From Diadophis punctatus similis (lineage: Eukaryota > Chordata > Lepidosauria > Squamata > Dipsadidae), in assembly GCA_023053685.1 (NCBI GenBank), contig JALIGW010000002.1, positions 41,627,220 through 41,691,219 on the forward strand: a stretch of DNA of 64,000 nucleotides, given 5' to 3'. Numbering within the stretch: the stretch's first letter is position 1; each line of letters starts with the position of its first letter. Of this stretch, positions 1-12,790 are shown piece by piece. The notes under the pieces are model-generated. The model made no database searches. It was not told the DNA's origin and worked only from the letters and a program-made list of their open reading frames with translations. A program made the position numbers and the translations under genes.

Positions 1-533
1 GTTATTATTCCATGTTGCAGCATGACAACAAAAAATGAGTTTCTCATAGTTTCACAGACCCCGGAAAGTTAACCCCTGAACTTTCTCCAGCTTAGAGACA
101 TGAACATGTAAAACAGTATTCAGGAATCCTAATTACCACAATCCCTGTGCAGTGGGTCTATATTGAACGGCATTGATTATGCCACTGTCTAAATAGAATT
201 CTTGCTAAAGTTGTATAAATAACATTGATCAACCTCTGTAGTGCTTTCATTTCCCTAAGGAATATACAGTACATCTAAGCCATATGCATAACCTTGCTTG
301 CATGTGCTTTCTATTTATTACTATTTCAAATATCGAGAAAAATGAATGATGGCATCCAACCAAATCTTACTGAAATGAAGGCAAGATTGTAAACAAGATA
401 AGTGATGTGTAAAGGAATTGTTTCCTCCTGATACTGAATTCACAGTAAAAGAAAATGTAAATATTTCAATGTGCTGCTTTATAAATCCAACAGAATAACT
501 GTATACTTTTAACAACTTTAAAAAAAAAACAAA
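1..533. other. Gene-free flank, nothing recognised
   Basis: AT-rich sequence with only short chance open frames. No repeat family, splice-bounded exon or RNA gene was recognised. Confidence 0.5.
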
Positions 534-650
534 GATCGGTAAAATAAGGAACCAGATTATTGGGGCCAATATGCTGATGTTGTAAACCACTCAGAGAGTA
601 CTGTAAAGCACTATAGAGTGGTATATAAGTCAAAGTGTTATTACTATTTG
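534..650 (+). repeat. tRNA-derived SINE, 5'-truncated
   Basis: This matches the body and 3' end of the SINE seen complete at 61714-61951: the segment reading aaccagattattggggcc, then tgtaaaccactcagagag, then gtggtatataagtcaaag. The tRNA-like head is missing. It is diverged from the better copies and therefore old. Confidence 0.65.
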
Positions 651-695
651 TATATAGGTTTTTCATGAAGATAGTGAGATGATTTGGAATTCCCA

Positions 696-1395
696 TTTTT
701 ATTTTTTTATTTTTTTATTTATTTTGTCAAACATGTACAGGATAGTAGTTGTTTGTATAAACATAACATAAGTAAAAGTACCAATAAAAGAGGACAATAG
801 GACAGTAGGACAGGGACGGTAGGCACAGTGGTGCGCTTATGCATGCCCCTTACAGGCCTCTTAGAAATGGGGAGAGGTCTACTGTAGACAGTCTAAGGTT
901 AAAGTTTTGGTGGTTTGGGGAAGAAACCACAGAGTCAGGTAGTGCATTCCAGGCATTGATCACTCTGTTGCTGAAGTCGTATTTTCTGCAGTGGAGTTTG
1001 GAGCGATTTACATTGTTTGAATTTATTATGTGCTCGTGTATTGTTGCGGTTGAAGCTGAAGTAATCATTGACAGGAAGGACTCTTCTTGTGAAATATTTC
1101 TGGACTCTCTCGATTGCATTAATGTCTGTTATGCAGTGCGGGTTCCAGACAGGTGAGCTGTATTCCAGAATTGGTCTAACAAATGTTTTGTATGCTCTGG
1201 TTAGCAGTGTAATATTGCCAGAGAAGAAGCTACGCAAGATTAGATTAACAACTCTCAGAGCCTTTTTGGCAATGTTGTTACAGTGGGCTCTAGCACTTGG
1301 ATATGAGTACTCCAAGGTCTTTGACAGAGTGAGGGTCGTCTACAACTTCGTTTCCTCCAAGTTTGTATTTTTCTTAGCACTTTCTACAGCTTGAT
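696..1395 (-). mobile_element. L2/CR1-group LINE, 3' end (reverse transcriptase C-terminus and tail)
   Basis: On the minus strand two overlapping frames (1315-935 and 1119-850) carry the region downstream of the catalytic core of a LINE reverse transcriptase. Motifs include FVRPILEYSSPVWNPH, IERVQKYFTRRV and, near the end, NAWNALPDSVV followed by DLSPFLRGL. The stop is followed by a short 3' UTR and an A-rich AAATAAA-type tail at 696-735. A frame change near 1050-1100 breaks the coding sequence. The tail has relatives at 32369-32703 and 60325-60500. Family assignment (L2 versus another CR1-group clade) rests on remembered motif patterns. Confidence 0.8.
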
Positions 1396-2186
1396 GTGTT
1401 TAACATGAAGAAAGGCCTTTCTGTAATCATTGAAGCACACACTCACTTCTTTTTTTTGGGGGGGGGCTTTTTAATTATCCAGTATTCATCAGGATTAATG
1501 TCTTGTGTTCTTTGCCCTTTTCTAAAGACAGATTGAACACCTGACACCACTTTTTCCATACAGGTCTCTAATCCCCATGGATGATCCTAAGACTTATTTT
1601 TCTGGCATGTGAAATTAGGGATACTATATGTGGTAGTTCGCACATTTTGTTTAGTCTCCTTTATTTTGGCATTGGAATGTGGCATAACCTCTTCCATTGT
1701 GTTGTTCTGTCCTATATAGAATGGTTTAATTCACAAAGAAATCATTTGGAGAAATGAAATATGAAATGCAGTCAATCACAGATCTATAGAAATATACACA
1801 AGCTCATTGAGTTCATTCTTCCTTTTGTCTCTGAAAGCACCACTTTTTTATTTATGAAACTAAAATAAGCAAGAAGCCCGTACAAAAATGTAACTATATT
1901 CCATTTTGTTTAATGAATTAGCAATCAGAGCCTCAAGTAAGTGTGCATAGGACTATAGCCAGTTATTCTAGCAAATACTCCAGAAAAAAATGATATCAGA
2001 TACTGTTAAAACATCAAGAGTGTTTTGTATAGGAAAATGAATAATTATATAGGACCAGAGTAACTGAAAATATATTTGATATTCCAGGGTTGGGATGGAA
2101 TGGAATGGAATAGGAATCCAAATATGAGTCAGTAACAAAAAAACAACCCCATTGCCTAAATTCTCACACATAAAGCAATATTAAAC
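1396..2186. other. Gene-free stretch
   Basis: AT-rich sequence with a T8G9 run near 1450-1467. Nothing else was recognised. Confidence 0.5.
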
Positions 2187-3046
2187 ATGCTCGTGAAGAA
2201 GGCTCAGAAGAGGCTGTACTTCCTGAAAATGCTCAGGAAGATAAATCTATCTCAGCATCTACTGTTGTCCTACTACTGCAGCACCATTGAGAGTGTCCTG
2301 ACATATGGTATTCTAGCATGGCATGGAAGCAGCTCTGCAGCAGACAAAAAAGCTCTACAGAGAATAATTACAACTGTCCAGAATATCATTGGGCTCCAGC
2401 TACCAGCCCTGGACGATATAGCAATAGCACTTAGACTTATATACCACTTCATAGTGCTTTACAGCCCTCTCTAAGCGGTTTAGAGAGTTCAGCATATTGC
2501 CCCCAACAATCTGGGTCCTCATTTTACCGACCTCAGAAAGATGGAAGGCTGAGTCAACCTTGAGCCGGTGAGATTTGAACAGCTGAACTGCTGAACTAGC
2601 AGTCAGCTGAAGTAGGTTGCAGTGCTGCTTTTAACCACTGCGCCACCTCGGCTCCTTATATCTCTGCATCTCGCTGTTCTAGGAAGTTGCACAATATTCT
2701 CAGAGACTCTTCTCATCCTGCTTACAATCTTTTTGAACTGTTGCCTTCTGGCAGAAGATACAGAACAGTCAAAACTCGGACCACATGCTTTCTGAATAGT
2801 TTTTATCCTAGAGCTATAATTGCACTTAATAATGAATTGAAGGGTCACCATCAGTGAGCTGTTGGATAGTATTACTGGTCTGTTGTATGGATGTTTGAGT
2901 GGTTCAGGGTGGGGAATTCGTGGCGGATGGGGATTGCTATGTGTGTTGGGACTGGTTTTGAAGTGTTATGTGAATTTCGTTGTATGGGTGTACTGTGTAT
3001 ATACGTACAATGACAATAAATTATTATTATTATTATTATATTATTA
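2187..3046 (+). mobile_element. Rex1/L2-like LINE 3' end, split by a SINE
   Basis: The first part (2187-2419) encodes a LINE C-terminal region: KKAQKRLYFLKMLRKINL, TIESVLTYGILAWHG and DKKALQRIITTVQNIIG. A minus-strand SINE interrupts it. Coding similarity resumes at about 2657 and runs to a 3' UTR ending in acaatgacaataaa and an (ATT)n tail at 3018-3046. The product is truncated at both ends and cannot be functional. The family is inferred from motif pattern. Confidence 0.75.
2420..2655 (-). repeat. tRNA-derived SINE inserted in the LINE
   Basis: This is a full-length minus-oriented copy. The left end is the (CTATTG)n-type tail read in reverse (gcaatagcacttagac). The right end is the tRNA-like head (ccactgcgccacctcggctc on the plus strand). 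Short ATAT-containing sequence lies on both sides. It interrupts the LINE reading frame, so it is younger than the LINE. Confidence 0.85.
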
Positions 3047-3835
3047 AAACTCTTTACAATCATGTCTAAATAACAAGGCTATACAATCCTATGTCAAACA
3101 GCAATGATAATTTAACAATATTTGAGCATTTATCAATATTCTCTAAAAATATAAGGTTGTCTTCTGAAAACCCACATAATTAATAAAGGGATAGTTAAGT
3201 CCTTGTGCCCAATTGAACAGAAAGGGCAATGGAGAAGGTCGTGGTGAAGTGAGTCAACTTCCTGAAATAGGTAGGAAGATATAATAGGCAATAGGGCTGC
3301 ACATTGAACCTAGCAAACGATGTTGGCAAGGTAAAAGGCTGCTGGAAAAAAAAAAGTCCTACAAAGAAACTCAAACTATCAGATGTTGTAGACTGAAACC
3401 TCATTCTGTATGTTTTCATCTACAATTGGCTGTTTCAGCTCTGATAAGGCACTGTTTAAATCAATTGAGCCCCATTATTGAATAGAAAAACTTTATATGA
3501 CTTTAAATCCAAATCTATGGCAGTTGCCCACGAAGATGCAAATTTATTCTACAGGTTCAGGGAGTCCAAAAGACTATCAAAATTAATTTAAGAGAGCATT
3601 TTAAATGGCAGAACTGCAGGTGGAATTTGATGGCGAAGCTATTAGGCCCATCCTTTGTTTAGAAAACAATAGGAATAGAATTCTTTTTTTTAAATCTTCT
3701 GGGAGGGATAAAATAAAACTGTGATGGGGGGGGTTAAACTACCTATGATTTGTCTGTAACCTATAGGATCACTTTGATTTTTTTTGTCTGTATTGTGGAA
3801 TATTAATTGTTCCTTTATATTCTGAATATAGGCTG
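3047..3835. other. Gene-free stretch
   Basis: Ordinary AT-rich sequence with no convincing open frame. Nothing was recognised. Confidence 0.5.
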
Positions 3836-4110
3836 GGCAGCTCTAACATCCTTTAGGTGAGGCTCCATTTAGAGATTACTTGAAAACAGAACATTGCAGT
3901 CAGGCTGCCAATAGATCATGAGCCTCACAGTTGCAGAATAAAATCAACTCAAAAAATCACTGCATTGGTTTCCAGTATGCTTCAAGGCCCAGTTCAAAAT
4001 ATTGGATTTAACATATAAAATCCTATATGATACTGCGTCAAGAAGGTCCTTAGAGTTCCCTTTACATGGGGCGCAGACAAAATAGTGGCGTTTCACAATA
4101 CAGAATAAGG
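3836..4110 (+). mobile_element. Possible decayed L2-type LINE fragment
   Basis: Translation across frames gives SLHWFPVCFKAQFKILDLTYKILYD-like text (3955-4030), resembling the HWLPV...FKILxLTYKxL segment of L2-group LINEs. It contains stops and frame changes. The call rests on that one motif only. Confidence 0.4.
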
Positions 4111-4275
4111 TTCCCATGAAGATCTATCTGGTTCCTTCCTTCCATGCCTTTTGCCAAACTGTGCAAATTGTATTATCCCAGTATACCATTATCTGTTTTG
4201 GTCCCTCCATCCAGATTCTTGGCAGAATTCTACATGTATCTTAAATTAATCAAGAAAAAGTACTATAGGAAAATG

Positions 4276-4615
4276 CAGAGGTGGGTTCCTCCCGGTTTGG
4301 ACCAGTTCGCCCAAACAGGTAGCAAACCTCTGCTGATGTCAAGATGATGTCATGGAACCGGATCGGTTGGTGCAGGTCCGTGGGCGTCGCCATCTTCTTT
4401 TTTTTTTGAATTTTTTTTCTGTTTTTTTTCCTGGTTTTTTTTTTCTTCTATGCATGTGCAGAAGCTGACTGCGCATGCGTCACCATCTTGTTTTTGGTTT
4501 TGGGGCTTTTTTGGAAATTTTTCGGATTTTTTTGTACTGCGCATGCACGCGAGGCACGGCCACATGGTGCAGGAGGAAGCAAACCAGCAGCGAGGTAAGT
4601 TAGAACCCACCCCTG
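4276..4615 (+). mobile_element. hAT-type MITE, CpG-rich family A
   Basis: The ends are imperfect inverted repeats: CAGAGGTGGGTTCCT at the left and AGAACCCACCCCTG at the right. They are flanked by 8-bp repeats ggaaaatg (4268-4275) and agaaaatg (4616-4623), matching at 7 of 8. The interior holds a T-rich stretch, two GCGCATGC motifs and AGGTAAGT at 4593-4600. No transposase is present. Confidence 0.85.
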
Positions 4616-4649
4616 AGAAAATGGGTTGCTAAATTTTAGTATGGAAGCA

Positions 4650-4771
4650 GAGGGAGGGAGGGAGGGAGGGAGGGAGGGAGGGAGGAAGGAAGGAAGGAAG
4701 GAAGGAAGGAAGGAAGGAAGGAAGGAAGGAAGGAAGGAAGGAAGGAAGGAAGGAAGGAAGGAAGGAAGGAA
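4650..4771. repeat. (GGGA)n/(AAGG)n microsatellite
   Basis: About 34 bp of GGGA units passes into about 88 bp of AAGG units. The long open frames over it on both strands are translated repeats, not genes. Confidence 0.98.
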
Positions 4772-6879
4772 ATTATTTAAACATTCAACATTGGAAAGGA
4801 GATATGATTTTAATCTGAATGCAATTGTTTTCCATCCCAGCACAAATGAACAGTAGAATAATCCTACTACCAGTCCAATTAATATTAGGATTGTGAGCTG
4901 TAGGTAAGTTTCCAGAAGAACTTTTCAGAAGAAGCTTTGTAAAAGGCAAAAAGGTATTGTTGGTTTATACACTGCAGTTTAGCCATAACAGATCTTTGTT
5001 TCATCTCAGCTTGCAGAGATTGTATACCATTGATGAAAGAAAGTGGGGAAATGAGACCCCTCTCTTCTAATACAGAGTAGTAACAAGATGCAAAATACAG
5101 AGGTGAAACAATTGGAATCTCATTTCAAAACAGATCAGCATGTCACTGAGCCCAAAGGGGAATAAAATCAACAAGTTCCCAGCTAGGAAAACTTGTAATT
5201 GCAGCCAGCCAGAACATTGATATAGAGATAGCACAGCCACTAACAAGGGAGACAAAAACTATAAGAGATGAATATACACATTGTCATGTGTAAGACAGGA
5301 GCCTCAGTTAACATGATAAAATGCTCATTCCTCACTGAATGTTAAACTGGCATTCAATCTATTGATTGCTGCGCGATGTGACTAAAATCTGCATTAAAAA
5401 AAAATTCTGGAAGAAGACAAATTTAAGGAGATGTGTAAATTAAGAAGGGAAGAAATGCCCAAAGCAATAGATTTTAAATGTTACCCTTCAGCTAGGACAA
5501 TTAAGACTAATAGGTATATTAACCTAGCAGCAGAAAAGCACATATGGCTCTAGGCAAACATTGTTTCCTGCACATAATGCTTTCCCTCCGTGCATAGGAT
5601 GTCTGAAAAGTCAAATCTGAAAATTTACATCTGTTTCAACAGAGATACATACATTCTTTCCTAAGGATTTGTTTGCATTAGAAAACTAGACATTTTGGTT
5701 CATCAGCACAGAAGCAGAGGGGGGGGGGAGAGAGAGAGAGAGAGAGATTACATAGATAATGAAATAAAGCAACAGAAAGCTTACACTGGGAAGGAACATC
5801 TTTTCCAGTCTAGTCTATTGTCCCAAACTCCAAGGCTCATATTTTCCTTTCAAACTCCAGTGGAGGAATTTTGACCTCCTGATGTCTATTCTTATAGGCA
5901 GAAATTGCTCCCAGTTGTTATAATAGCTGCAACGTTCAAATCACATTACCACACGGTTTCAGTTCAACACAATTCAGCTTAGCTATTGATATGCCAATTT
6001 TGCAATGGCGACTGAAGCTGAGAAGAAAGTTGAGCGACAAAGTGTTTGAACAGGGATTTAAACATAGCTGCTCCAAAATCATGCTTTTCGATATAACTAA
6101 TAGCATGTGGTCCAGGATCGTCTTTAGGACAATTTGGTCTTCTCTGGAAGTGACATAACCCAATTCAAAAAGCACTGTTATTCATAATTTAACGTTTCAC
6201 TAAATATTGGCTGAAATATGTACATATATAAGTATACAAATTTACGTTCAGTATCATGCATAACAAACTACTTATGCCTGATTTTATGGTATCCGTGATC
6301 ATGCAATCATACCCTTAGCCTTTTTAAATGTAACATGTTACACCTTTCATGCATGGGCTTACAGGGGAGCTTATCATTGCTAATATTGTTGCAATCAACA
6401 TGACTTTTTATACCCCACCCCGCATGGTTGCCCCTGTTCACAGTGAAGAACAGGGAACACACTGTAGCAGAAAAACGCCCCTAGTAAATCATTTCCAGAT
6501 TCTCAATTTATTTCTATTTGTTTCAAGAGTATGTTTTTTTTTGTTTTTTTTGGGGGGGGGGTTGGCTTTTTTTTATAACTGAAGGCTATAAGAAATGAAG
6601 TGGTGATGCAAAGCAAGTGAAAACATTTCTCTTGTTTTGGTTTAGAGGCTGGGTGGGATTTTTTTTTTAACTGAGTTAGAAAGTACACCTATTATAAGCA
6701 TGCAAAACAGTTTTCCTATGTTTCCTGATTCACTTATAGGAAACTACGTTGCTGCACATTAATTTTTTTCAGTTAATTAGCTTGCATAGCCTCCCATATC
6801 TACAAGTAACCCTTGGCGGCAAACAATATTAAAAGTAAGAATAAAAGCCATTACAATAACAAAGACAAAATAATATGTA
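4772..6879. other. Gene-free 2.1-kb stretch
   Basis: Mostly unique-looking AT-rich DNA. It contains a G-run passing into (GA)n at 5717-5747 and T/G-runs near 6533-6573. No exon or transposon was recognised. Confidence 0.5.
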
Positions 6880-7242
6880 CAGGTAGTCCTCGACTTACAA
6901 CAGTTCATTTAGTGACTGTTCAAAGTTACAATATCATTGAAAAAAGTGACTTATGACCGTTTTTCACACTTATGACCATTGCAACATCCCCATGGTCACA
7001 ATATCAAAATTCTGATGCTTGGAAATTGACTCATATTTATTTTCAGTGTCCTTTTGCGACTTCTGACAAGCAAAGTCAATGGGGAAACCAGATTCACTTA
7101 ACAATTATATTACTAATTTAACAACTGCAATGATTCAGTTAACAAGAAAAGTCGTGAAATGGGGCAAATTTCACTTAACGAATATTTCACAAAGCAACAG
7201 AAATTTTGGGCTCAATTGTGGTTGTAAGTTGATGACTTTCTG
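6880..7242. mobile_element. Tc1/mariner (Tigger-like) MITE
   Basis: The left end CAGGTAGTCCTCGACTTAC and the right end (GTAAGTTGATGACTTTCTG, degenerate) are inverted repeats. Each is flanked by TA (6878-6879 and 7243-7244), as expected for this superfamily. The interior has recurring internal words such as acttaacaa and gacttatgaccg. There is no transposase frame. Superfamily is inferred from the TIR style and TA duplication. Confidence 0.7.
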
Positions 7243-7383
7243 TAGCAACCATGGAAAACATCACAATCACCATGCTCTTTGCTGCCAAATTTCAATGATT
7301 CAGTCAGAAAAAATCCAGTGGGGATCAGGCACGTGACCCTCCCTAAATGCAGACACAAAAAATGGGATACAGGCAGTGTGATC

Positions 7384-7548
7384 CAGTAGTGGGTTCTAAA
7401 TCCCATCGCTACCAGTTTGCGTGCGCACGTGCTCACGTGTGATGCTCCTGCGCATGCGCAGAAGCGTCCCGGGTGGATGGGCGGAGCCTCCCACTGCCAC
7501 CGCTACCAGTTCGCTGAACCAGGCAGAACCGGGAGCAACCCACCGTTG
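7384..7548. mobile_element. hAT-type MITE, short form
   Basis: The ends are CAGTAGTGGGTTCTAAA and GCAACCCACCGTTG. An exact 8-bp target duplication gtgtgatc flanks it at 7376-7383 and 7549-7556. It contains one perfect TGCGCATGCGCA at 7449-7460. The structure resembles the copy at 53350-53493. Confidence 0.9.
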
Positions 7549-7556
7549 GTGTGATC

Positions 7557-8597
7557 CCTCCCTAAATTTTTTTTTGTTTCACACAGTGTTAAAAAATCAT
7601 AATGGAGGAAATAATTCCAGCACTTAATGTCTGGAGGCTTTGCTATTCATCTCTGAACATGGAAGTGATTTGGATCAGTCAGTTTAGGTGCACAGATCTG
7701 CCTCCTCTATTGAAATAATAATAGTAATAAAAAGAATCTATGTTTGTTTCAGAGATCTTGGGATGTAGAGACTATTAAAAGTTGTTTATGGTCAGTCAGC
7801 TTGCTACAGTATTGGTTACCCTGGCTAACAATGCAGCTTATTGCAGGATTTTTATTGCTATTCTTTATTCCCAGGCCTACTTAGTGATACCAAGCAACAC
7901 ATTTGTTCTACAATTGTATTCTTGCCTTTCCCCAAAGCTCTCAAGTCAGCTGCAGATCACTAAATAAAAGTATCCACACCTTCTCTGAAGTACCTGAAAT
8001 AATCCAAGGCTAGGGAACAAATGCTGGACTAGGTGAAACATAGTTTGAACCATAAGGCTGCTCGTATATTAAAACCTGAAACACAGTATGGGTTTCCAGC
8101 ACCATTGACACATCATTCCTCTTATGTTATTGCAGCTGCTTGTTATTACCCCATTAATTTATGCCTATGCTGAAGCCATAGAAATCAAGTGTGTATGATA
8201 CGCCATAGATTTTTTTTTTTGTTCTACTTTGTTTTCTTTCCTCCAAGGATCAGAATTCAGTCATTCAATATAGCTCTTAGTCAGACCAAAAGCACTGTCA
8301 ATTTAAATTATTATTGGGTGAAACTCAGAGTTCAGATGTTCAGCCTTGATAAACAAGGAATTTGTGCCCTTAAGCAAATCAAACCAACCAGTTTCTCATC
8401 TAGATAAACTTCCTGATTTCACAAGGTAATATTGAAAACTACCTTTCCTGTGTGTTTCTAAATATTGCCTAAAAGGTATAAATCATGGCCACGTTTAAAA
8501 AAACAACAACCTGGAACATTGCATTACAACTATAAACATGCAGAAACTGGGTGAGGCAGTTTGGCTGCTTCCAGCAATCACCGGATTGCTATCTAAT
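7557..8597. other. Gene-free stretch
   Basis: Nothing beyond chance open frames. A T10 run occurs at about 8212-8221. Confidence 0.5.
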
Positions 8598-8885
8598 CAG
8601 AGGTGGGTTCCTGCTGGGGCTGCCCGGTACGCAGCTCCGGTAGGGAGCGGCGGATTTCGCAACTGCTCGAGAGCCCTCTCTGGAGGTCCACCCGGCGCGT
8701 GGCCATTTTTTCCGTGTCATTTTTGGTGATTTTCAGGCGATTTTGCTTCTGCACATGCGCAGAAGCAAAATCTCGCCAAAATTTCATGAGGGGACGTGCG
8801 CGAGACTTTGGCACAATTTTAACTTGAAGCATGGAGATGTGCGCGCATGGCTCCGGCAGCGAGGTAAGTGAGCAACCTGCCCCTG
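8598..8885 (+). mobile_element. hAT-type MITE, CpG-rich family A
   Basis: The left end is CAGAGGTGGGTTCCTGC and the right end GAGCAACCTGCCCCTG. The interior holds a hairpin-forming GCAAAAT/ATTTTGC pair around cacatgcgcagaagc, and AGGTAAGT at 8862-8869. The flanking octamers do not match, so this copy is older or its end has been altered. Confidence 0.75.
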
Positions 8886-8936
8886 TAATTTGCAAAGCCC
8901 TGAGAAGCAAGTTTCTTTTACCATAACGGTACCTTA

Positions 8937-9060
8937 AACCAATGTTTTTCAATCTTGGCAACTTTAAGATGTTTCTACTTCAACTACCCTGCCCGCTGGC
9001 TGCAGGAATTCTGGTAGTTGAAGCTCACACACCTTAAAATGGTTGAAGCTGAAAAGCATT
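8937..9060. mobile_element. Diverged fold-back hAT MITE (family B)
   Basis: Halves containing ttcaatcttggcaactttaag and ccttaaaatggttgaagctg face each other around a central aggaattctggtagttgaag. This is the same plan as the cleaner copies at 44365-44510 and 63380-63514. Ends and target duplication are decayed. Confidence 0.55.
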
Positions 9061-9547
9061 CCTTTGAACAATATCCCCACAGTTATGTTTATAAATTGTT
9101 TTCACCACACTGTCCTCCCAATAGCTAGTTTTGCAAATTATACTAAATTGTGCATTGCTTAAACCATCATTTAACTGAGCTATAATCACCAAATTCACAC
9201 ACAACATGGAGTCCTAAAGCATGCATTAGAAACCATGACAGTGACTTTCCATGTTGCGGTAAAATAAAGAAAACTATATCATGGCTTTGTCTTTCAATAA
9301 TTTGTGCTACTATTAGAAGAGAATATTTGTAGTTCAGGGTTGAACTGTGTAGAGTTTGGTGCACTAATGAAGTTACCTAGTTTGGCATTGGAACACCTGC
9401 AAGAAAACAACTGTAAGAAGATTTTGAGGTCCTGATCGAAGCTGGGATCTTACAAGAAGAACACCAAACATGCTGAACGGAAAGAGGTAGTTTATTTTCA
9501 GAACAACCAACCCACCCTTGAAGGTAGGCTATATATAGGGTACAAAG
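9061..9547. other. Mostly unique; Penelope-like tail fragments at about 9315-9440
   Basis: The segment atttgtagttcagggttgaa, followed by an inverted piece acctagtttggcattgg and cctgcaagaaaacaact, matches the tail repeat seen at 40325-40480 and 44515-44600. The two halves lie in opposite orientations, as in a rearranged copy. The rest is unrecognised. Confidence 0.4.
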
Positions 9548-9958
9548 CAGGGGTGGGTTCCACTTACCTTCGCCACCAGTTCGCATTGCAATGTTTCACA
9601 CACACAGGCTCGCCCCACTCACGCGTGTGCGCACGTTCCCCCCTTGCAATTTCACTTCTGCGCATGCTAAGTAGCAGGATTCAGCCCGAAACACAGCTGA
9701 GGAGCTCATCAGCTGTGCTTCGGGCGAAGAAATAAAGGTGAATATTAACCCACAGGCAGGCGGGAGGGTTCTTTTTCAAGCCGCTGAAGAAGAGAAGCCA
9801 TCCAAACACGGAAAAATTCACCAAAAATTCCCCAAAAAAGATGGCGGCACCCACGGACCGGCACCGACCAAACCGGATCCATGATGCCATTGTGACATCA
9901 CCAGCAGGTCGCTAATGGTTTGGGCAATCTGGTCCGAACCAGGAGGAACCCATCCCTG
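9548..9958 (-). mobile_element. hAT-type MITE, CpG-rich family A, reversed
   Basis: This copy is in reverse orientation: CAGGGGTGGGTTCCACTTAC at the left, GGAGGAACCCATCCCTG at the right. Flanking octamers gtacaaag (9540-9547) and gtacagtg (9959-9966) agree at 6 of 8. The interior includes ttctgcgcatgctaag. At 411 bp it is longer than its siblings. Confidence 0.8.
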
Positions 9959-11939
9959 GTACAGTGGGTAGAAATATTCATAGGGAAGGTGGTCTTTGTG
10001 GGGATGCAGAGTGTGAGTATATAGATGCCTGGTGTGATGTTTAACTTGGTGTTCATGTAACTTCAGTGGCAAAAATATTTCAATTAACTTCTCTTATGTT
10101 TACAGACCCTTTTCTTTGATTTGTAGGATGAGTTTGTGTAACTCATTTGTGGGTTCAAGAAAGTTTGTATAAAGGATTTTCCCCGTTTGCGATTTTTTTC
10201 TTGATTCAATCAGTTTCAGCTCAGCTGTCAATTATTTAGCGGAGACGCAATTCAGTGATCTTCTGCAACGATGTATTTACCTTTGCTTGCAACATTGTTT
10301 ATAGTCTTGGATCTCTGTGGCTCATGTTAATGGTTTAGGGAAAGTTAGAGACAGTGCAGGAATAGAGTTAATTTGATATAAAAATTACTTTTGACACAAC
10401 CAAGCTCAGAGAGCACCAAGGACCCTGCAGTAATTTGTGACTCGAGCCACCAGATTAAAATGAAGTATTTGATGTCTATTTAACAAAAACTATGTAGGAT
10501 CCCAATTGGAAAGGTTAAAAATGGCTTTCCTTGGCTGATGTAGCCCACAGGCAAAACCCTCTGTGCTGGCTAAAATTTGATTACTGCTCTAAAATTACCA
10601 AGGGTCAATATGATTAAAAAAAGATAATCATAACTTTATGTCCAGGATCTCATCTCTAACCCTTGAATTTAGCTCGTTTTAGGATGCTGGGGATTATGGC
10701 TGAGTATGACTTATAAAAATATTATTATTAATTTTCACATGCAAGCATATATTGGAATTAGTCCTGTTTCTTGCTTCTTTTCTGTATGGACAATTTACAT
10801 GGTTGTCAAACATTAGAAATAATTAGCTAAGACTGGCATTTCTCATCACTGGTACTTTTTAGCAAATGGCTTTGATACCTCTGTAACCATTCATGAATAC
10901 CAGAAGTTGTTATAAAACAGCTATGTGTGCTGCTTTATAAGTGGAATCAAAAAGTGAAAGATTGGTTTAAAACTGATAAAATGAGTTCATTCTAGAATAT
11001 AAATGCAACAGAAATAGAGATTTAAAGGAAAGTTAGCCAGGCATGCTGTTCTGTCCTCACTATATGTTAGTCTATGTGCAGCTTGACATGCAGCTAAACC
11101 CACCAATAAAACAGACCGTGTGTGTAGATCTGAATGAGAACCAAATACAAGATAGACAATATTAAGTTACTGCTGAACATAACAATTAATAAATACAAGC
11201 AATTTAAATCTCACCAGCAATGTTCTGTGTATGGGATGTGGATTTGTCCTTGGATGACGATGTGCAACAGATTAAGATGGATTCTTCTTTGTGCTTCTGC
11301 CTTCTCCAAATGCTAAAGGAAATGGAGTCTGGCTTCCCAGCATGCACTTGTTTTGAGCTGATGGGTAATGGGGTGAGATCAGGTTCAAACAATATACTTG
11401 GTATTTGTCTCTCCAGCCACTAGATGGGCTAGAGAGCAACAATAGTATATAAAAGCTATATACTGGGTCATGACACATGCTTCAGACCTAATGCAGGTCA
11501 GTACTGAAAATAAAAACTGAAGGAGAAAAAGAGCATAAACAATTATTTGTAAATGCAATAATTAAGAAATGGGATCTTCAGAAAGTAACTTGGGGGAATG
11601 GAATATAAGTGATAATATATAAAACTTACATGCAATGTGAATCAGTTCATAGAGGATGCAGTCAAGGCACAGAATATCCTTGACAACTGACAACACAGGG
11701 ACACAACCAGTAAGCTGAGCTTATATAAATACTTTGCTGAAATCAGTCTTCCAGTTTCTCATCATGAATGAGATTTTTATTACTTCATGAGAACCCTTAC
11801 CAATTACAGACTTCTGGATGAGGAATGGTGAACTAGCATGTCTCCAACAAGTGAAGACCATGTCGTGGCCATGACTAAAGAAAATTTCTGGCTAAGGAGA
11901 GAATGCAAGATTATACAGATTATGGTTTCAGAAATTCGA
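9959..11939. other. Gene-free 2-kb stretch
   Basis: Unique-looking AT-rich DNA. A short piece at about 10395-10450 (aagctcagagagcaccaagg) matches the Penelope-like tail repeat in minus orientation. No exon was recognised. Confidence 0.45.
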
Positions 11940-12790
11940 CACTAGAAAGGGACTGAAAGAATAAAGAAAAGGGTGAAGTTTGCCTTTTGTCTTAGATCAG
12001 CTTTAGGACAAAATGATAGAAAATGAAATGACATTTGAAATATTTTAGAAAATATTTGAAGAATGGAACAGAAACTAGCAGCGACAATGTCAGCAATGAT
12101 GACCGTTTCTGTGGATAGACTATGTCCAAATGATGTTGTAGAAGAAATGACAGGTGTGAGAAAGAATATCCTAGAAGATTTGCAGGAAAAATATCTGAAA
12201 CAAACCTCACGTGATGCAGAACTATTAGAATATAAACAAATTGTTGAAATGTTAGGAAAAAACGTGTGGGCTATAAAACAGAGATGACAATTAAAGCAGA
12301 AATACAAATGATAAGCCAAGAAAACAAACTGCATAATGGCTGCTTCCTGTATTTACAAAAGAACTTTGCTAAAAGTCTTGAAGAAGCTGTTGTGGGAAAA
12401 GAAAAACTGAAGAGAAATCATATCCTATGGCAACATCTAATTGCATTAAAAATAAAGACTGCTAGAAGCAAAAGGAAGGAGTACAAAATTAGTTTCTTTG
12501 ACCATGGGTTAAAATAAGACATGTTTCTATAAAATTCTGGAAACCCCTTATGGATTTTTTGCTGATACCAGGACTGTAATATTAATAATTTATGGAATGG
12601 ATTACAGGGAGAAGAAGCATTTGCATATAACTTTATAGGAAATGAAGGATTACTAAATTTGTTGCCATTGTTGTGATGAAGATTGGAAGTCATTTCTTTA
12701 AATATTTCTTTGATTTTTTACTCTTACTTACTTTAAATATTTCTTTCCTTTTAGATGTGAATGAAAGGAATCAACAATCTCTTAGAGATG
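11940..12790 (+). mobile_element. Possible L1-type LINE relic
   Basis: Two short open frames (12063-12287 and 12266-12517) encode charged, coiled-coil-like peptides. They are followed by interrupted frames reading YGMDYREKKHLHI near 12590. The style resembles a decayed L1 ORF1 followed by the end of ORF2, but I see no diagnostic motif. It could equally be unrelated sequence. Confidence 0.3.
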